A stretch of 64,000 bases of DNA from Sthenelais limicola (GCA_942159475.1 OW804095.1:70522773-70586772); one strand, 5' to 3'; shown: positions 10,991-24,337, counted from the stretch's first letter. The notes: a model not told the origin generated them from the sequence alone. Made by a program: numbers and translations.

Positions 10991-13279
10991 ATCGGATCGC
11001 TCTTGTTGTCAATTTGTTAAGGGAGAAAGTGGCGGAGGAAAAAATATCTGTGTGAAAAGTGGGGTTAATAAGTGAAGGGTGCCGATGTGTTTGTTGTGGG
11101 AAACCACGGTGGGGTGTTTAGATTGAACTTCGGGTATGCTATTGGAGGATGTATGTGTATTTTGAATCACATCACAGTTTGCAGCTGAAGGGAAATAATT
11201 TGAAATGTTCAAATCAGCATGTTTGAATCAAGATCAACCATGTCAACCAATTGAGCCCCATTCATCAATCAGGTTTTCGGTGTTTCACAGAGGAGCTTTC
11301 CGGAAAATGCGATTCAGTATAGCTAAACTTCAACAGCCTAAAGAGAACATGTTGGATATTATTATTTTTTCAAACAGTCAGTATACATTGATATAGACCT
11401 ATATGAAAGTTTTGATTCACGGAAAAAATACGTGTGATATATTTACTCTATAACATTTACCATAGCAAGAAACTTAATGTGTGTAAATTCATAAGTGCTC
11501 TCTACCTAGATAATTGTGTACACAGCATACCTCTGGTTCTTTGAAGCAGACGACATTTGGTCTTAACTGGTTGTTGGTAACCCATAATGGACGCGTGTTC
11601 ATCCTATTAGTCACGAGTGCGTGCAAATCATAGTCAAACATGGTGTCTATCCATCCATGGGTCATTTAAAGAAGTTCCCTCTTTTCGAAGAAGTGAAATA
11701 TGAGCTTACAAAGAGATTTGAACCAAATCATGGTGGCTAACAAAAATTGTTTGGATAGCACCTGTAGCACCATTTAATAGGAAACTCGGGGATTTAAATA
11801 TCGGGGGATATATGTGGCGATAAAAATAAATCTCGTTGCTGTGAATTTCCAATGTTCATTTTTTATTTGAATTAATTTATTCGAAACAGCTCTACAGCTT
11901 AATCTTTTTGAATGCGCTTAATCAAAGGTGTATTTACTGCATTTGTGTATACATAAAGGCAGGAATCCTAGAATATTCGTGTTCAAACCTTCCACAAATT
12001 CCTCGCAAATTTACCGGATATGCCCTGGGATATATTCTCGAACCACTAAGTTAGATGTCAAATGTTTGATAGCACCGAAATAAAAGTGATTACAATATAC
12101 ATCGGAACAAAGAAATCCTGACACTGACCACACATTACCCTAGGATTAACCATCAATATTACTGACAGATATACACTAAACGATTTAGCGCTCGGTTTCG
12201 AGAATCAAATATTTGTTACTGGTATCAGTAATTTGTCAATTTTGATGAGACCTATAGCGTTTAATTGGAAAGCGCTAAACTAAGTCAACACATAGAAACT
12301 CCAAAATGGAAGTAGTCTGAAGACCACATTCAACTCCTTAGCCTGCAGAAAGACTAGTCACATCTGGTCCAAGCCTTCCGGGGACTTGAAATGTTTACCT
12401 TGGAGTCAACACTTACCCATCAAGCCACTTAAGGGCGAGGGACAAGGATTGTTGTTGGTAAGTCAACAATCACCCCACCTGCCACACCAGTCAATACTCT
12501 ATAACGCAGATTCACAGATTAAACACAACCGCGTCTGCTCCTCCCAACCGAGTCTTCCATTTCCCCAGCCCACCGATCGTTACAGGGAAACTATATACAT
12601 TTTTGTTTTTAGACCCACTACAAAGATTATTTTTTCCCAGCGCTATATGTATGAATACATGTGTATTATTATTTTACAATGTTATTTTGTCTTAATGTTA
12701 TTTAATCATATAATGGGGGTTGATATCCGAATTAATTTAATTACTGTTGTCATTGTTATAGGCCTACTAACTAAACTTGATTTTCTCCCAATGATTCACA
12801 CATGTGATTTTATTTGATGGACTAAATTATTTTATATATTATGAAATATAATTATAAATTTGTTCACTCAAATTTACAGTTTTGTACCGTAGATTTCCAC
12901 CTATCCTTAGAACTAATTTAGCACTTCTAATGTAAACATACGTCTATAGGGCAAAATGCACCCTGAATGCAATCCACTGCAGGGCCAACTAAAAGTAACT
13001 GGATAGAAGAGCGTGAGAGATAATGGTTCATGTATATACGGAAGTCACTATATGCAGTGCAATCTGACTAAGAGTCGAATTATTGGGATTGTATATTGAT
13101 CGTGCATAGAGGGGTAGAATTGGGTTGATAAATGTGACATTGCCACTTGGAAATGAGATGAATATTTCGGGTGTCCCAATCCGTACATTTATGGAACGAT
13201 TAAGATTTGTATTTTTGACATGCAAAGTTATCATATGAAGGATGAGAGGATCTGTTTTCTTCGAAGTATAACAAGCATT
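10991..13279. other. Xlox intron, no feature recognised
   Basis: AT-rich with scattered short frames (for example 12386-12817 plus) that show no domain. One TAGGCCTA octamer lies at 12759. Confidence 0.45.
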
Positions 13280-13620
13280 AGTCCATGTTTGGGATGATAT
13301 GGGCTATAACTGCCCGCTGAAGCCATTAAAGGATTAATGACCTCCATTTAATTACCTCCATTTCGGACAGGAAGAGGGCACTGCGAAGCCGAGCGTATTA
13401 TCATGCAACAACAGGGCCCGATTCCTGGCTTCAGCATCCAGTTATAGTCTAAAATGATCCCAAACATGCTGGACTGGTCTGAAGACCTATAATGTCCTGA
13501 GAGAACTATAACTGCCCTGTGAGGCCATTTATCTCGTCAGAACACATTATTAGGAGGTTTGAAACCGTCCCAAATAGACTAAACGGATTAATGACCTCCA
13601 TTTCGGACAGGAATTGTCGT
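13280..13620. repeat. Local duplication containing the GGATTAATGACCTCCATT motif
   Basis: Two partial copies lie about 200 bp apart. Each has ACTATAACTGCCC or CTATAACTGCCC, followed by a GCCATT string, then GGATTAATGACCTCCATT (13331-13348 and 13585-13602) and TTTCGGACAGGAA. GTTTGGGATGAT (about 13288) and ATGATCCCAAAC (about 13453) form an inverted pair between them. Related motifs occur at 33999 and 34699. This may be an old repeat family or a repeated regulatory unit with a K50-homeodomain-type GGATTA core. Confidence 0.5.
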
Positions 13621-14920
13621 TGATAATACCGTCAGCTTCGCCTCGAGCATTATCAACATACAGATTCCTAGCTCTTCCTGTCCTCAAAGTCAGTCATTAA
13701 TCTATTATCAGTACTAAGGCCAATAAAAATATTTGTAAGTATTAAGAGAAACATGACGAGTGAAAATGTTGATATAATCCTGTCGACGACAGTGTGATTG
13801 GAGGGTCAGTGGCCTTCATCCCTATTGAAGTTGCTTCAAATGTGTGCGTGCGATTCCTTTAGAGTATATTCAATCATGCAAAGTGGAGCTTTCCAGTTGA
13901 AAGCGAAAGGGCCTAAAATGGACGCGAACGGCAAGTCCGTAAGTAGTACATGGAAGCAGCGGATAGTGTCAGGCCTTGCCACGTGTTTTCAAGGGCTACA
14001 TCGAAAATATCATCATACTTGAAAATATGACTATTATGATAATAAGCATATTTTGAAAGCTTAAATGAGAGATAACGAGATATTACGGTACTTATGAAAT
14101 GAGTGGACATCCCATCTAAGCATAGCTTATGGGTTTGCTTAAGTCTATGCGATGTCCGGCCATTTCATATATTAGTGTTATTAGTGTTAGGGCGTAAAGC
14201 AACCAATACCTCTCCCCCAAATCACGGAAACATAAGATGGAATTAAATTTAATAAGATGAATGCGATGATGCATCATTGAATGTGTATACAACAAACATA
14301 CTCTCTATTATGCACACAATCTTTGGCGTGTGAGTTTGTTTTCATTTTTTTTTATCTAACATTACTTGTGATTTGCTAGAGCGATATTCAACAATATTGG
14401 TCTTTTAAAGAGTGAAAGTAATTTTAAGACTTCCAATATTTCCACATAATCAACACTTCTAACTACTTTCACATATGCTGAGAATGCACACGGTCACTCA
14501 ATCTTCTGTCTGATTCGTGGTCCTCTCTTCATCTGATGGCTGATCACCATATCAATGGATAGGTCAGGAGCGGATTAAACGGAGAGGTCCCGATACCATA
14601 ACCTGGCCATAAACCAGATACATAACCCGAATAACCTAAGACCACTTTACAAACCCTGCACCGACACTAGAAGCTCACCCTTTCTGACCCCAAGATCACA
14701 GATTCCCTTTGACCGACCAGGATGACATGGCAGATTCAATTATTGGTCAAAACACAGTGCTCTCAAACAATAATTGTATCATTCTTATCTCTACTGGACA
14801 TGATTGTCTCTGGTGATGACCCTTCCGAGGGGTCAACGCGATATTTATCGCAAACAGCTAGAAGTCCTAATCTGCTCGAGCGACATCTATGGAGTGCAAT
14901 AACAGAGCCGAGATGAGCTC
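13621..14920. other. Xlox intron, nothing recognised
   Basis: AT-rich non-coding sequence. No repeats or domains were noticed beyond low-complexity runs. Confidence 0.45.
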
Positions 14921-15060
14921 GACCGACGTCCGAGTACGTCAGTGACGTCGGCAGGGCATTACTTTGGGCGTTACGATGGTTATTTTACTGTTCAGCCGCC
15001 AGTGTAATATTAAAATTCCTGTTTTTGTGCCGCCTCTGGCAGTTTTCTAATATCTAGAAA
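14921..15060. promoter_or_regulatory. CRE-like TGACGTC cluster in the Xlox intron
   Basis: Within 40 bp there are CGACGTC (about 14924), TACGTCA (about 14934) and GTGACGTCGG (about 14941). This is a dense run of CRE/bZIP-type half sites, followed by homeodomain-like TAATATTAAAATT. A functional role is inference from the motifs. Confidence 0.35.
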
Positions 15061-15237
15061 CAATATTGGGGTTTTATGGACCACCACTTGAATGGGAGTG
15101 GCACGAGTCGGTGGGATTGTTATGCGATACTATGACAACGTTCATCGAAGCGTAAAGAATGCTATTGTTTAGAATTGAAGGGATGGAGGGAAATGAACGG
15201 TGGGTGGAAATCCCTGGGAATATCGGGATGGTGGGGT

Positions 15238-15253
15238 GGGGGGGGGGGGGGGG
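15238..15253. repeat. G16 homopolymer
   Basis: A run of 16 G follows GGGATGGTGGGGT. It could form a G-quadruplex and is a likely site of sequencing or length error. Confidence 0.85.
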
Positions 15254-15714
15254 CGACCGAACCTAATCAGGGAAGGTTTGAGAGCCTGATCAATGCTGAA
15301 ATTAAGTGATGAATGTCTGACAAACTAGCATGCAGGAAGACAACAAGACTGTACAAATGATAAATCAAGAGTTGGTTAACCAAATAAAGATAAGTAGGCC
15401 GAAAGTATACCGTAAGAACAACATACCGAGCGCAGGAATGATAATTATAAATATGAAATTCCAATTTTTGATGTTCGAAGAAGCCTACACTACTCAGTTT
15501 TTGCTTTCACTCGCATCAATTCATCTTTCTCAGTACTGATATTGGTCATTGTTTTTCTCATTTCTTTTATAGGCATATATTGCAAATGCCATATGAATGA
15601 TCTTGTCATATGTGATGTCAGATTCAAATCCAATGAATCCACATTTTTGCTCTGATTCCAATTTGATGAAATGGGAATTATTTTAAAGACCAAAGAAGTT
15701 AACAGTTATCCCGA
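15254..15714. other. Xlox intron, nothing recognised
   Basis: AT-rich. The short frames at 15267-15693 on both strands overlap and carry no domain. Confidence 0.4.
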
Positions 15715-16040
15715 GGAGGAAGATCAGCAACCGGAGTGAACGTATGGGCCCAAGAGGAGATGGTCCAGGCGTGTGCCTGATTTATCGCGTTTATCTCCGT
15801 AGTGTCGCTGCCATGCACCTCCTCTTTCCAGTGATCGCATGAGGCGACGTCCGTTGACCGATCGCTCATTTGGCGATTATTGTTCGGACTGACCTAAAAC
15901 TTCGCCAGATAGTGGAGCGAGAGTACAAGATAGAGAGACCTAGCGGGTAAGGAGGTCGACAGATAAGGGCGCGGAGGTCGCCTCAAGGTCGCCGAGATCA
16001 GACCAGGCGACATTGAGAAGCGACAGAAAATTCTCGCTCA
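15715..16040. promoter_or_regulatory. GATA/nuclear-receptor motif-rich patch in the Xlox intron (candidate gut enhancer)
   Basis: GC-rich and CpG-containing, with strings resembling GATA sites (TTTATCGCGTTTATCTCC at about 15781, CCAGATAGTGG at about 15906, AGATAAGGG at about 15961). It also has a Sox-like ATTATTGTTC and TCAAGGTCG (nuclear-receptor-type half site, about 15984). GATA factors are classical endoderm regulators, so an enhancer about 2 kb inside the Xlox intron is plausible. This is inferred from motifs, with no alignment. Confidence 0.35.
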
Positions 16041-17900
16041 GGGTTACACTTGGGTACTTTTATCTTGTCCGGGAATTTGGTTGATGGAGAGGAGGATGTG
16101 GTTGCCATTATAACACGTTAGGCTACACCTATAAATCATATCTGTCGGATAAAGTTCTAACATTATGCCCACAGGGGCCAAGATACAAGGGATCCATGTG
16201 GTCATATGCCTCATGAAAAGCCAAAGGGTGATTGTGGCTTTATTTTCTTTCATTATCATGTCATTTTCTCTAAACATGTAAACATGACCTCTGAGCAGAC
16301 TGTGCGTGACCATGCAATAGTATATTCAAGAGAGAGAGAGATAGAAAAGCTCTCACATCTACTGCAAGTTCGTAACCTCAAGAATTAGTTGAGGACCTGA
16401 ATTAGACCCCAAACTGTGTCCTGGACACCGAATGATTTGGGCAAGGGCATTATTGATCCCAATTAAAACAAGCTGTAATACATTGTTGGTAATTATATGT
16501 CTACGGTATGCGGAAATTGAACAAACCAACACATCACGTAATGGTGGTTTAAATATTTTCTTATTCGAAACAGAAGAACACAATTACTGCAGGAAAAAAA
16601 AGGAAAGGAAAATGTGTGTTAGATCCCATGTTCTCACAGGGAATGTGTGTAAAGAAAGGGGAAGTATCTATATTTGATATCAGTCCTAATCTTCATTATA
16701 TCCAGGGCTAATCTCTATAATAGTGGTAGGCACACATGGAATACGCACACAGCTGTTCTGCCCTCTAGTCCTCCTTATCGGCCTACCATTAGCCCACTGC
16801 CAGTATTATTTGTCCGAACAAACCTATCATAATGGTCGATAGAACAACAGCCGAGTGGGCTCTCATTTGGTGGGGTGTATTAATGCAACAGTAATTTCCT
16901 TCGACCATAATGGCAAAAAAGTATATAAGTAGAGTGGATGTTAAAGAAATATGTGTAGTTACTTGTAATTGTAGTGTGGTCGTAATCAGTGCTAAATGCT
17001 GAGAGTTTCTGAAATACATTTGTATCTTTTAAGGGGTGTGTGTCCTACAGGTCTCCCCATTGTGTAAAAAGCAGGCCAGGGAGGACTTGGAAGTGTGCCT
17101 TGAGCTTTGAGTCATTACAACGCTTACTGAGAGAACTTACATGCCACCCCAGTTCTCATGATTAGATCTCCTTCCCTATGAAACTGCTTCGTGTTCAATC
17201 CTTTATCACAGGTTTTCGTTTACACGCGGTGGTCATTCAACTATAGTTCGAGTACTTCTATCGCGATTTTATTTAGAATTTGAAATTAGAGTGACAAGAT
17301 TTATCTTTTAGAGTGCATTCGTTAAGAATAATTATTTACTTCCTAGAGTAGAGTTCATAAATAATCGCGACAACGATTATAAAATCTCAATGTTACCATT
17401 GTAGTTCCTGGTTAGAGGCGTTGTTATCTTTAATAGAGTAGGAAATGATATTAGCATCCTGCCTAGTTTTTTTTGTTCCACACACAATAGACATGGAGGT
17501 ACCACTACTCAACAAATAAGGAATTGGTGTATAATGAGATTGAGTGGATGGTGACAAACTATTCAGGGCTCAGTTCTAGGACATGACTATCTGACAGTCT
17601 GAACAATGGAATTATATGTGGAGTCGGTGCAATAGAATGTTCCCATAATGTACTGGTAGCAATGTCTGTTGCAATAACATTCTTACAAAATCGTTATAGT
17701 GATGGCTTAAATGTGATGGCAGTAAATTCGTGCAAAATTGATTAATGTTAGTAATCATATCTGAAGATTAATCATAAATTGACTCTTGTGAGGAATTAGT
17801 CAAAATACTGTAATAGGTATGTAATAGACAATATTAATAAGTAATAGGAAAACTTTTTGTTTAGAATCAAGTTATCTGAAAAGTTAGGTAATAAACTCAC
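16041..17900 (-). other. Xlox intron, 5' portion with donor site
   Basis: This ends at a strong GTGAGT donor (17900-17895 on the minus strand). Otherwise it is AT-rich and non-coding. Short frames here lack domains. Confidence 0.5.
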
Positions 17901-18555
17901 CCGCCCAGTTAGCCTTCCATTGATGAGCATGAGATTTTGTGGTCTTCATCCAGGGAAAATGCAGTGTTGGCTGACCATTGTTGTTATTTTGGGTGTTACT
18001 GTTGTTATTATTATTGGGCTTATTTTCATTTCTCAAGGGGTGCGAATGTGCAGGAGGGGGCTGATGTCCAGAATTGTGTGGCAGGCCCACATGGTGTGGC
18101 GGTGGTCCAACTGATCCCCCTACACCACCACCACCTGCACCACCACTGCCCCCACCACCCCCTCCTGCCCCACCCAGGGCACTATGGTGGTGAGGGTGGT
18201 TAGGGCCAACCCCCATGTGCGCAGGGTGGGGAGCAGACTGGTGATGATGGTGATGGACTCCCATGCCTGTATGGTTATGATGTGAAGGATTGGCTAGGCT
18301 TACACTAACAGCGAGATGGTGAGGGACCATTCCTCCACTAGCTCCCTGATGATCCAACCCAGCTCCTACTCCCAATCCTCCATGCTCTACCACTGACATG
18401 GTCTGGGGTCCATAGTTCGCCACCACAGGGTTTTTACCAGCATATACACATGTAGTTTGGGGCTGACCATAATGTCCAGGTAATGCAGAAAACTGACCAT
18501 AATCCCGACCGTACATGGACGGGGTATGGGTGAAATACTGTCCCGGGCCCTCCAT
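17901..18555 (-). CDS. Xlox: Xlox/Pdx homeobox gene, exon 1 (N-terminus and hexapeptide)
   Basis: This is the first coding exon of Xlox, 218 full codons plus one base. The start is ATG at 18555-18553 in a good Kozak context (ACACCATGG). The open frame continues upstream to 18723 but contains no other ATG; its first possible initiator is TTG. The N-terminus MEGPGQYF...CVYAGK resembles the Pdx/Xlox start. Low-complexity blocks follow: His/Gly-rich (HHHHHQ), a long Gly run with Ser/Ala, then Asn-rich. The PBX-interacting hexapeptide FPWMK sits at about residues 200-204, followed by TTKSHAHQWKANW, an Xlox-family signature. The exon ends TGG GCG G before GTGAGT (phase 1), exactly compatible with exon 2. 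Joined length is 389 residues, longer than vertebrate Pdx1 because of the low-complexity blocks. Confidence 0.95.
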
Positions 18556-19260
18556 GGTGTTCTCCCGAGCGACTTCCCTTGCTTCAAGTCCTGCTCCTCC
18601 TCTCCCACCCGGAGCTGCTGCTCCTCCTGCGACTGCTCCTGTGGCCGGACCGTCAGGCCCGCTGGGGTAACCAATTCCTCCGGATGATTTAACAAGGGGC
18701 ACTCGGCTGGAAAATAATGTCAAGACTTGATATTGAACAGGCGATGACTGAGGTATAGGGGGACCGCCTAACCCTGACCTGTGTGGTTAAAGACCGTCGA
18801 GAAGGTGGGGGACAGGTCAGCACGGAGCAGATTAAGTAGTGACGAGTCGTTGTGGCGCGAGCGACGGATCAAGACTAAGAGATGCCTCCTGGGTGTGGTG
18901 GGGGATCTACTTCTCGCACTGTTGGGGGAGAGGTGCCTGCCTCAAGTCATAGAAAAAGGCACTGCTCCATGAGGCAGTGAACAGGCCTATGTTTTCTCCC
19001 ACTCCCTCCCCTTTCTCCGACTACCGCAGGCTCCGCCACTCCAATTTACATACATCAATGTCACAGTCTTGTTGCTGTATTTGGGATAATTAGTCATGTG
19101 ACCAATAGGCGGTGTTTGGGGGAGTGCTGTGGAGGGCGGGTGTGTGGGAAGGGATAGGGGTTGGTACTGGAGAAGGGGGAAAGAAAGTGTTAGACACTGG
19201 ATTATTAATAATGCATGGTTAGAAGAAGGTGAATGGGCCAATGTTGGACTGGGGTAGCAG
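18556..19260 (-). promoter_or_regulatory. Xlox 5' UTR / proximal upstream region
   Basis: This GC-richer DNA lies directly upstream of the Xlox ATG. No convincing TATA box was found on the minus strand. A CCAAT string in plus orientation lies near 19101. CTGACCTGTGTGGTTAAAG (about 18776) contains a Runx-like TGTGGTT. The promoter is probably TATA-less. The start site is not determinable from the sequence. Confidence 0.35.
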
Positions 19261-22200
19261 CTAGTAGATGAAAGTGACTATTTTTTCTTTTTAAATCATA
19301 ATGTTAAACCTACTAATCACCTTAAACCAATATAAAAATGCACGCAATAATAACAATTGGTCTAAAAAAGGGATACCATTAAGTACCACGTGAACGAACG
19401 AACGAGCGAATATCTTATTCGAAAAGTAACGTATTTTCTGTGGGTATATTGAGCTTATGATAAATAGTTTAGATAACGTTGGGACAAAATTACTTATTGC
19501 AAAAAGTATCGAGTATTCCATTTTACTGACACTATTAGTTATTATATTTTTTTTAAAAAATCCTATAATTATACAGTCAGCCAGTTTTATCTAACACATA
19601 CACCATATACATGTGATTGCAGATGATGATATATAAAAGCATAGAGAGAGAAGGCACATTCGACAATATTGAAAAGAAGGCAATCGATAAAATTCGGCCA
19701 GGAAACATTCCTCCTTTTTCGGAGGATCGACATTTCCGAGCGGCACGAGACATGTCAGGAATGCTGGCATTCCCCCGATGTTATTGCTTTTCGCATTTGC
19801 ATAACAGTGGTCACGTGACAAGGTGTTATGTGGGGCGTCTAGCTAGGATGAAAGGGGCCTGTAATCCTTGTCACTCTTATTGAATCATATAATCTGAAGA
19901 GAGGGAAAAGCAGGGGCTTCTAAGCTTCAGCATATTCATAAGCGATTCAATCGAAATTTGATTGTCGGCTGTATTGAATGTCAAAAGTATCCAGCACGAT
20001 TTTCATTATTTCCGTTATTGAAAGCCATGTAATACACATGTCTATGTCTATGGATGCATCATTATTACTCTATTTGTAACCCAAGCGTGGGGCCAAAATA
20101 ATAATTATTTGAGATAAGTTCATGGCCCAATACAGAATGAATGAATAACAATAACAAAAGTATAAAGTATATAATATTACAGACGCATTAAATAAGAATG
20201 GAATCCTATCACCATTCGGATCTTAAAGTATTCCGTCAGGGGGTGTCCCGAATTATCTGTAATGTAATCACTGGAGGGGAACGGTGACTAGAGAAGGCAA
20301 AGTTCTTAAATAAGGACGGTACTAGATACTATGCATGGCAGGGTCAAAGTAACTAGATGTAATTAAACAGAAATTATTTTGAATCATAGTTTGGTTCGGG
20401 GTTGCGCATTATCATTCTTGGACTTTGTCACCAATGTCAAGTACTAACCCGCTTGAGATTCTTATTACAGACATATATTAAGCTTATGGAAATCACCTTC
20501 TTAACAAAGAGACATAATTCTTTTCCAGCTAATGTTGAGGAAATTAAAACGAAAGCAGGTGATGTTGATAGAGTGGTGGTGCATTTTCGTTATAATAACA
20601 CATGTGTAAGTCCAACATGTATGTAAGCGCAGGTGTCAGCTGGACCTAAGATAAATGACGCAGGGCTTAAGGTGCTCACTTATAAAATGTTCTTCAATTC
20701 ATGGAGTGTATATCTTTTGTTACGATTACAACTCTTGAACTGATAGCGTACACACGCAAGTACCATAGTAAAGAAAGAGGTCCATGACCGATGTGTCAAA
20801 AAAGTTTTGTTTTGTTTTCAGCCCGAGTTTAAAGTGACAAAACTTAGTGATAAACTTGATTGAAAGGCTTAGAAATGTATAATAAATTAACAAATTGCTT
20901 ACATAAAATGGTGGCAAGCGCACGTGTTCATTTCGATACTTCAAAATACAAACTAATTTTGAAATGTCCATTATTGTTGGATGTGGGTGCACTGTGGATG
21001 ATAATTTGTATCCACATTTCGCTAGGCCCAATATGATGCATCCACTAGAGTGATAATGTAACAATAACCCCACGACACCTACCTGATTTCTCTATCACTC
21101 TTCATACTGCAGATAAATCCTGTATACACAAAATCAAACTTTCATCGCTCTCTATTATTGCTTACTTATAGACAGATATGAGGATATGTGGTACCTATAT
21201 AGATGTTGTAAGCTCGTGCATGGAACAAAAACCGTCTGCCACCGATAAATGCTAACTGGGTTCTGCTTGCTTTAAGAATGGCCATCTAAGATTCGTACCA
21301 AGATATCTAGGCAGGGACATGGCACGTTTCCGTTTAATTGAGTCGCCCAAAGTGGCAAAGGTTAGCGTCGGACTATCGGTAAGGGCCAACGGTAAACAAA
21401 GAGATCGATTGTGTCCAGAGCCGAGGAGGAGAAGGAGAGGAGCGGGATGATAGGTGCGTGGTGTTGGCATAGGAGGAAGGCCTGGCCAAGTCCTCCAGAG
21501 AGTCTGGGAAAAGAGAAGAGGAAGGGTTTAATGCGGTGTGAGTTGTGATAACTGTTCTTGAGGTGACAGTCAGCGGGCAACAGTGCCCGGAGCGGATCAA
21601 GTGCTCGGGCGGGGGAGCAACTCGCTCTGACATTATGACAAACAAGAATAAATGACTCATTTTGGGCTCAACAGAAAAGTGTCAATCCTGGATAGGGTGG
21701 GTGAAATATAATAACTATAGTGCATGATTGCTCTGGACAAAATGCCAAGTCTATTTATTTTGCGCAGGGAGTTATAGAGGAACAACTTGGAGTAACTAGT
21801 TGATTCTGCCAGTAAACGAGTTAAACTTATAAGATATTAAAATTTTATTCGAGGAGAATTCCTATTTCTAGCAAAATATAAATATTGTTGATGTAAATTC
21901 ATTTTATATAGCATTTGCAAAATATGATAGGCTCCCATTCAGCTAACTCCTATGACTTTTTACCCAACAGACTTCGACCAATATCTGAAAGAACCCATTG
22001 ATGGGTCTGGATTGAATGTAACAAAAGAACTGTCGACCAAATAGTGGTCTTGGCGTGTAATGCCTTCTATTTAAGATCGAGATATCGATGGGTAAAATAG
22101 AGTGGGAGGGCGATGGGGTGACCCTTATTTAAGGATCAGATATAATGTATAATTATGTTGTATGATATCTTATGTGTATCTATTTAATGTTGTTGACATG

Positions 22201-23375
22201 GACCTATATTATACTCTCTAACAGATTATAACCTTTGAATTAACTTGACACACTCTTACCTGTACTGATAAGAGTACTATCATGAGTCGCTCATTGACTC
22301 ATTGGGTTAGGATTTATGTCATATCACTAGGATTCACAGTATAGTGCCATATCTCATACTAATATCAATGTACAAGAGTCCATATATACTATGTATACTA
22401 TATTGTATGTTATAAATACTCATCAACATTGTAAGAATTCTTATGTACTGTAAAATCATATCCTACATAACTGTCATAATTCTAAGACTACTCGAATTAT
22501 GAGAATAATGAATTACTCCTGTCCAGCTGGATATTAATAAGTAAATTGTACCCACAGATTTTTTATGATTTTCTTTCGGAGGCAATGGAAGACCTACCTT
22601 GGAGAATTGTTACCCATTTCACGATGTAATTGTATACTTCATGAATAAAAATTCTATATATATATATAAAAGACGAACACGAACCAAAATTGGCACCCTT
22701 AAATGCATGTATATATATTGATAAGCCCTGACTCACTTCTTATATATCTTACTGTGTTAATGTATTCAGGTTTCAATATCTTTTACTGAAGTGTTTCCCA
22801 TCAGGTCCTTGCAGATAGCATAATGATAGGACTCGTGAGATAAATCTGGGCATCATATGGGTTCACCTTACCTCGCCCTACTGACATATATATTATGCGT
22901 GCGTGGTTCGTTGTAATTGTTAAACTTGGGATCGCCCTTGTAAGAGATATATGAAATTCATGAAGACGATATCTACCATCTCTGATATTACCGAAAGTTT
23001 CAATGTGAACGGACACATTTGTCATATCTTTCATAACATGGCGTGTTATCTTAAATGCTTTTGGTGGAATCCCTTTATCTTTGTCAGAATATTAGTGTTT
23101 GGAATAGTAATCAAGCGTCGTAAATTGTGAGCAAATAGCAATGTGTGGACGTTGTAGTTATAGTCCTGTCCTGCACACAAAACAATGACAACAGCTGTTA
23201 CTATTTTATCGGGTGAAATGGAGAATAAATGGAAATCCAATGATATTTAAAGATAAGAAATAGAATAGTGATAAGAAATAGAGCGGTTTACAGTGGATGA
23301 AAGGGCAAGTTTCTTCAAGAATATACACTTTTACATATTACTTATTTACGTTTCGCGGTGCTTTCATCTGGACCG
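19261..23375. other. Xlox upstream intergenic DNA
   Basis: AT-rich, with short overlapping frames and no recognised domains. A GC-richer stretch at about 21270-21620 gives minus frames that overlap each other in two phases, which suggests composition rather than coding. A (TA)n run lies at about 22652. Confidence 0.4.
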
Positions 23376-23405
23376 CCCCCCCCCCCCCCCCCCAACACAC
23401 ACACA
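23376..23405. repeat. C18 homopolymer followed by (CA)n
   Basis: A run of 18 C is followed by an AC dinucleotide run. The next 120 bp remain C-rich on the plus strand (for example CCCCTCCGCACATTCCCCCTCCGG split across 23417-23440). Confidence 0.85.
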
Positions 23406-24177
23406 CCTGACTTTTCCCCTCCGCACATTCCCCCTCCGGACATCTCACCCTTGAACTTCTCGCCCCTTGGACTTACAGCCCACCTTTAGAACATACCCCC
23501 GCCCCCCTAAGACTTTACCCCCTCCACAAGTCATTTCTCAGTAAAAGGCTCCGTGACAATACAGTGATGATACGCGCATAAATCTAAAGCCGGAACAAGG
23601 TTGGAAAATAGTTATCAAAAACAAAATTGACGATATGCTCGGCAAATTCAGTCCAATCAAGCATGAAATTACTAATTCAAAACATTTGCAGGCGGTCTTT
23701 TTCAGGATGTGCAGAAAACTAAATTAAAAGAGAGATGCAAGAGATGAATAAATAGTTATTGCAAAGGACGTAAATAAATATGTATCTATATCATAGACAA
23801 CAATATTGGATTGTGCATTATATCTCTGTAATATGTCATCAGTATTCGACAGTACCTATTATTAATTCTGTAAGAGAATTCTTTGATTCTCCGCATCTCC
23901 TCAGAAACCACTGGAGGGTTTGCCGCGATTTTCGATGCGGACATAATTTGGCATACTGGGAAGCGATTCCACTATTTTTTGTGAGCGATATCCTAGAAAA
24001 AGGGTTTTAAAAGGGTTTCAATTAAAATTTACACCCGCTTCTTTTACGCCCACCTGTTTATGTCCGACTTTTCATGGGAACGTAAAGTCTGGACAACCAG
24101 CCAGCATGACTCAAAGAGGTTCAACACTGCGTCATAAGATAGAACGTGTTGTCATAGTAACATTTCCGCTTACATCT
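23406..24177. other. Intergenic, nothing recognised
   Basis: A C-rich patch up to about 23530, then AT-rich DNA without coding potential. Confidence 0.4.
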
Positions 24178-24275
24178 GACACCCCATCCTCCTTCCTCCT
24201 CCTCCTCCTTCCTCCTCCTTCCTCCTCCTTCCTCCTCCTTCCTCCTCCTTCCTCCTCTCCCTGCCTCCTCCTCTC
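24178..24275. repeat. CCTCCTCCTT minisatellite
   Basis: The decamer CCTCCTCCTT is repeated about five to six times, with degenerate CCT units on both sides up to about 24335. The open frames over it (Ser/Leu/Pro on plus, Arg/Glu/Gly on minus) are compositional. Confidence 0.9.
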
Positions 24276-24337
24276 TCTTCCTCCTACCCATATAGCTCAT
24301 ATAATCTTCTCTTCTTCCTCCTCCTCCCTCCCTCCTC

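Noticed and set aside
18556..18723. N-terminal extension of the Xlox exon 1 frame
   Set aside because: The extension begins at TTG. The first ATG (18555) has a strong Kozak context and gives a family-like N-terminus.
21252..21660. Overlapping minus frames in a GC-richer patch
   Set aside because: Two phases are open simultaneously and neither shows a domain. A compositional effect.
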